Shown: positions 63,234 through 64,000 of the stretch, in pieces | How positions within the stretch are numbered: the first letter of the stretch is position 1 | How the letters are laid out: each line of letters opens with the position of its first letter | Origin: Rallus limicola | Lineage: Eukaryota > Chordata > Aves > Gruiformes > Rallidae | DNA length: 64,000 bases | Direction: 5' to 3' | Assembly: GCA_022605955.1 (NCBI GenBank) | Contig: JAKCOZ010000012.1 | Span: forward strand, 27,117,956-27,181,955 | Translations under genes and position numbers: made by a program | The notes under the pieces: generated by a model | Databases searched by the model: none | What the model was told of the DNA's origin: nothing | Seen by the model: the letters and a program-made list of their open reading frames with translations, nothing else

Positions 63234-64000
63234 GTAAGTTACTTTTCCATTCTTTTCCTTGCCAGGAAAATAGTAGCAGAAATAACAAGCCTGATGATCC
63301 ATATCCAAAGCAATGAGATGTAAGTTATTACACAAATCCATACCTCAAAAATATTTTAGTGCTTGTTTCTGCTTACTATTTTCATGGCTTGAATCCACTG
63401 TAGTAATGGAGAACTCAATTTAACTTTGTTCTTTTTTCTACTCTTTAATTAAAGGGTAGTCCCTGATGGTAAGTCATAGAGCTCTGCCCTCTGCACCTCA
63501 GCCCATGACCTGGGGATGGCCTGTTTGGCTGCCCTTCTCTCCAGCCAACCCAGTGCAAGCTCTCATCCGAGATTCACTGAAGTGGTCCATATCCATCGGG
63601 CAGCATCTTCTAGTTCTGTCTGGGTGTCGAAAGGATTTGTATATTTGCTTTTAGAAGTAACTGTTAAAAATTGTTTCTAAATGTATTTGTTGCCTAGCTA
63701 CTGTATAGTATATTTAAAGGACACGTGGGGTAGACTTTCTGCCAACATTTACTTAGTTCATTTAGCATTTGGCTAAACTTGAGTTAAAAAAAACAAGAAC
63801 CTTACAGTGCATGCAGCATGTTCACTTAGAAGCCACGTTGGGCATGGGTTTCTGTAGTCAATGCTTACTGACTGCTGTTTGTTTCTTTCCTCTAGTACAG
63901 TACTGTAGCCATCAGCCCAGGTCTCTGCTGGTTAAATGTATCTCTTGGCATGTATTGCCCCGGCAAGAACAGTAGCTTAGTGAAGTGGGGGACCCGTTAC
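63234..64000 (+). other. CCNL1: CCNL1 intron 5 start, runs off the window
   Basis: Apart from the alternative exon at 63455, I do not see the next constitutive exon, which should start with an Asn-Tyr-Met-Asn block, before the edge. The stretch after the stop at 63479 continues without obvious repeats. Confidence 0.6.
63455..63479 (+). CDS. CCNL1: CCNL1 alternative 3' end / premature-stop exon (coding part)
   Basis: After cttttttctactctttaatt and aaag ending at 63454, splicing from exon 5 completes Trp and adds VVPDGKS, with TAG at 63477-63479. A short tail of the same style (W followed by V..-[ED]GK) is known, from memory, for truncated cyclin L isoforms. An internal gtaagt at 63469 could also serve as a donor. 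Which transcript form it makes is inferred. Confidence 0.6.

Overview
This is nuclear genomic DNA from a bird, read from the sequence alone. Two vertebrate genes with ordinary GT-AG introns lie in tandem on the + strand. The DNA around them carries about three dozen CR1 LINE fragments, many ending in the avian CR1 3' signature (a run resembling 'attctatgattctatg'). By my count CR1 covers roughly a fifth of the window, mostly between 6 and 54 kb. That is dense for a bird and would fit a CR1-expanded lineage such as woodpeckers or their relatives, but the species is not established. The gene order VEPH1 then CCNL1, same strand, matches human chromosome 3q25.

Layout. 1-34,323 holds the 3' half of VEPH1: seven coding exons (3768-3977, 4849-5243, 18125-18264, 21208-21342, 26130-26247, 31718-31854, 34087-34323) joined in a consistent reading frame. 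They encode about 456 C-terminal residues, ending in the pleckstrin-homology domain. The 5' half of the gene lies to the left of the window. The introns carry most of the CR1 copies, a 26-copy 31-bp minisatellite (7351-8157), a 20-bp tandem array (17641-17760) and a CA microsatellite (24538-24573). A likely 3' UTR runs to a poly(A) signal at 35,244. From 35.3 to 53.8 kb is intergenic DNA with CR1 fragments, a G-rich hexamer array and a partly tandem duplicated unit (47,992-49,000); I see no protein gene there.

Two CpG-rich segments follow. One (about 53,840-54,830) has promoter motifs, including a perfect 11-bp NF-kappaB-type palindrome, but no assignable gene. The other (about 55,190-56,120) is the CCNL1 promoter and first exons. 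CCNL1 (cyclin L1) starts at the ATG at 55,493; five constitutive coding exons are present (55493-55768, 55981-56055, 56306-56415, 62664-62784, 63169-63233) and the gene runs off the right edge.

The most interesting content is in CCNL1. Two intronic segments behave like premature-stop exons when spliced in the observed phase: one from 58,302 adds [10 protein letters not shown] then stop, the other from 63,455 adds VVPDGKS then stop. The first matches, from memory, a known truncated mammalian cyclin L1 isoform, so it is probably a deeply conserved regulatory exon. Other notable points are the two CR1 pieces that flank the last VEPH1 exon with complementary breakpoints, the hairpin-forming minisatellite, and the orphan CpG island. 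I found no prokaryote-like operon, CRISPR array or wholly new gene system.
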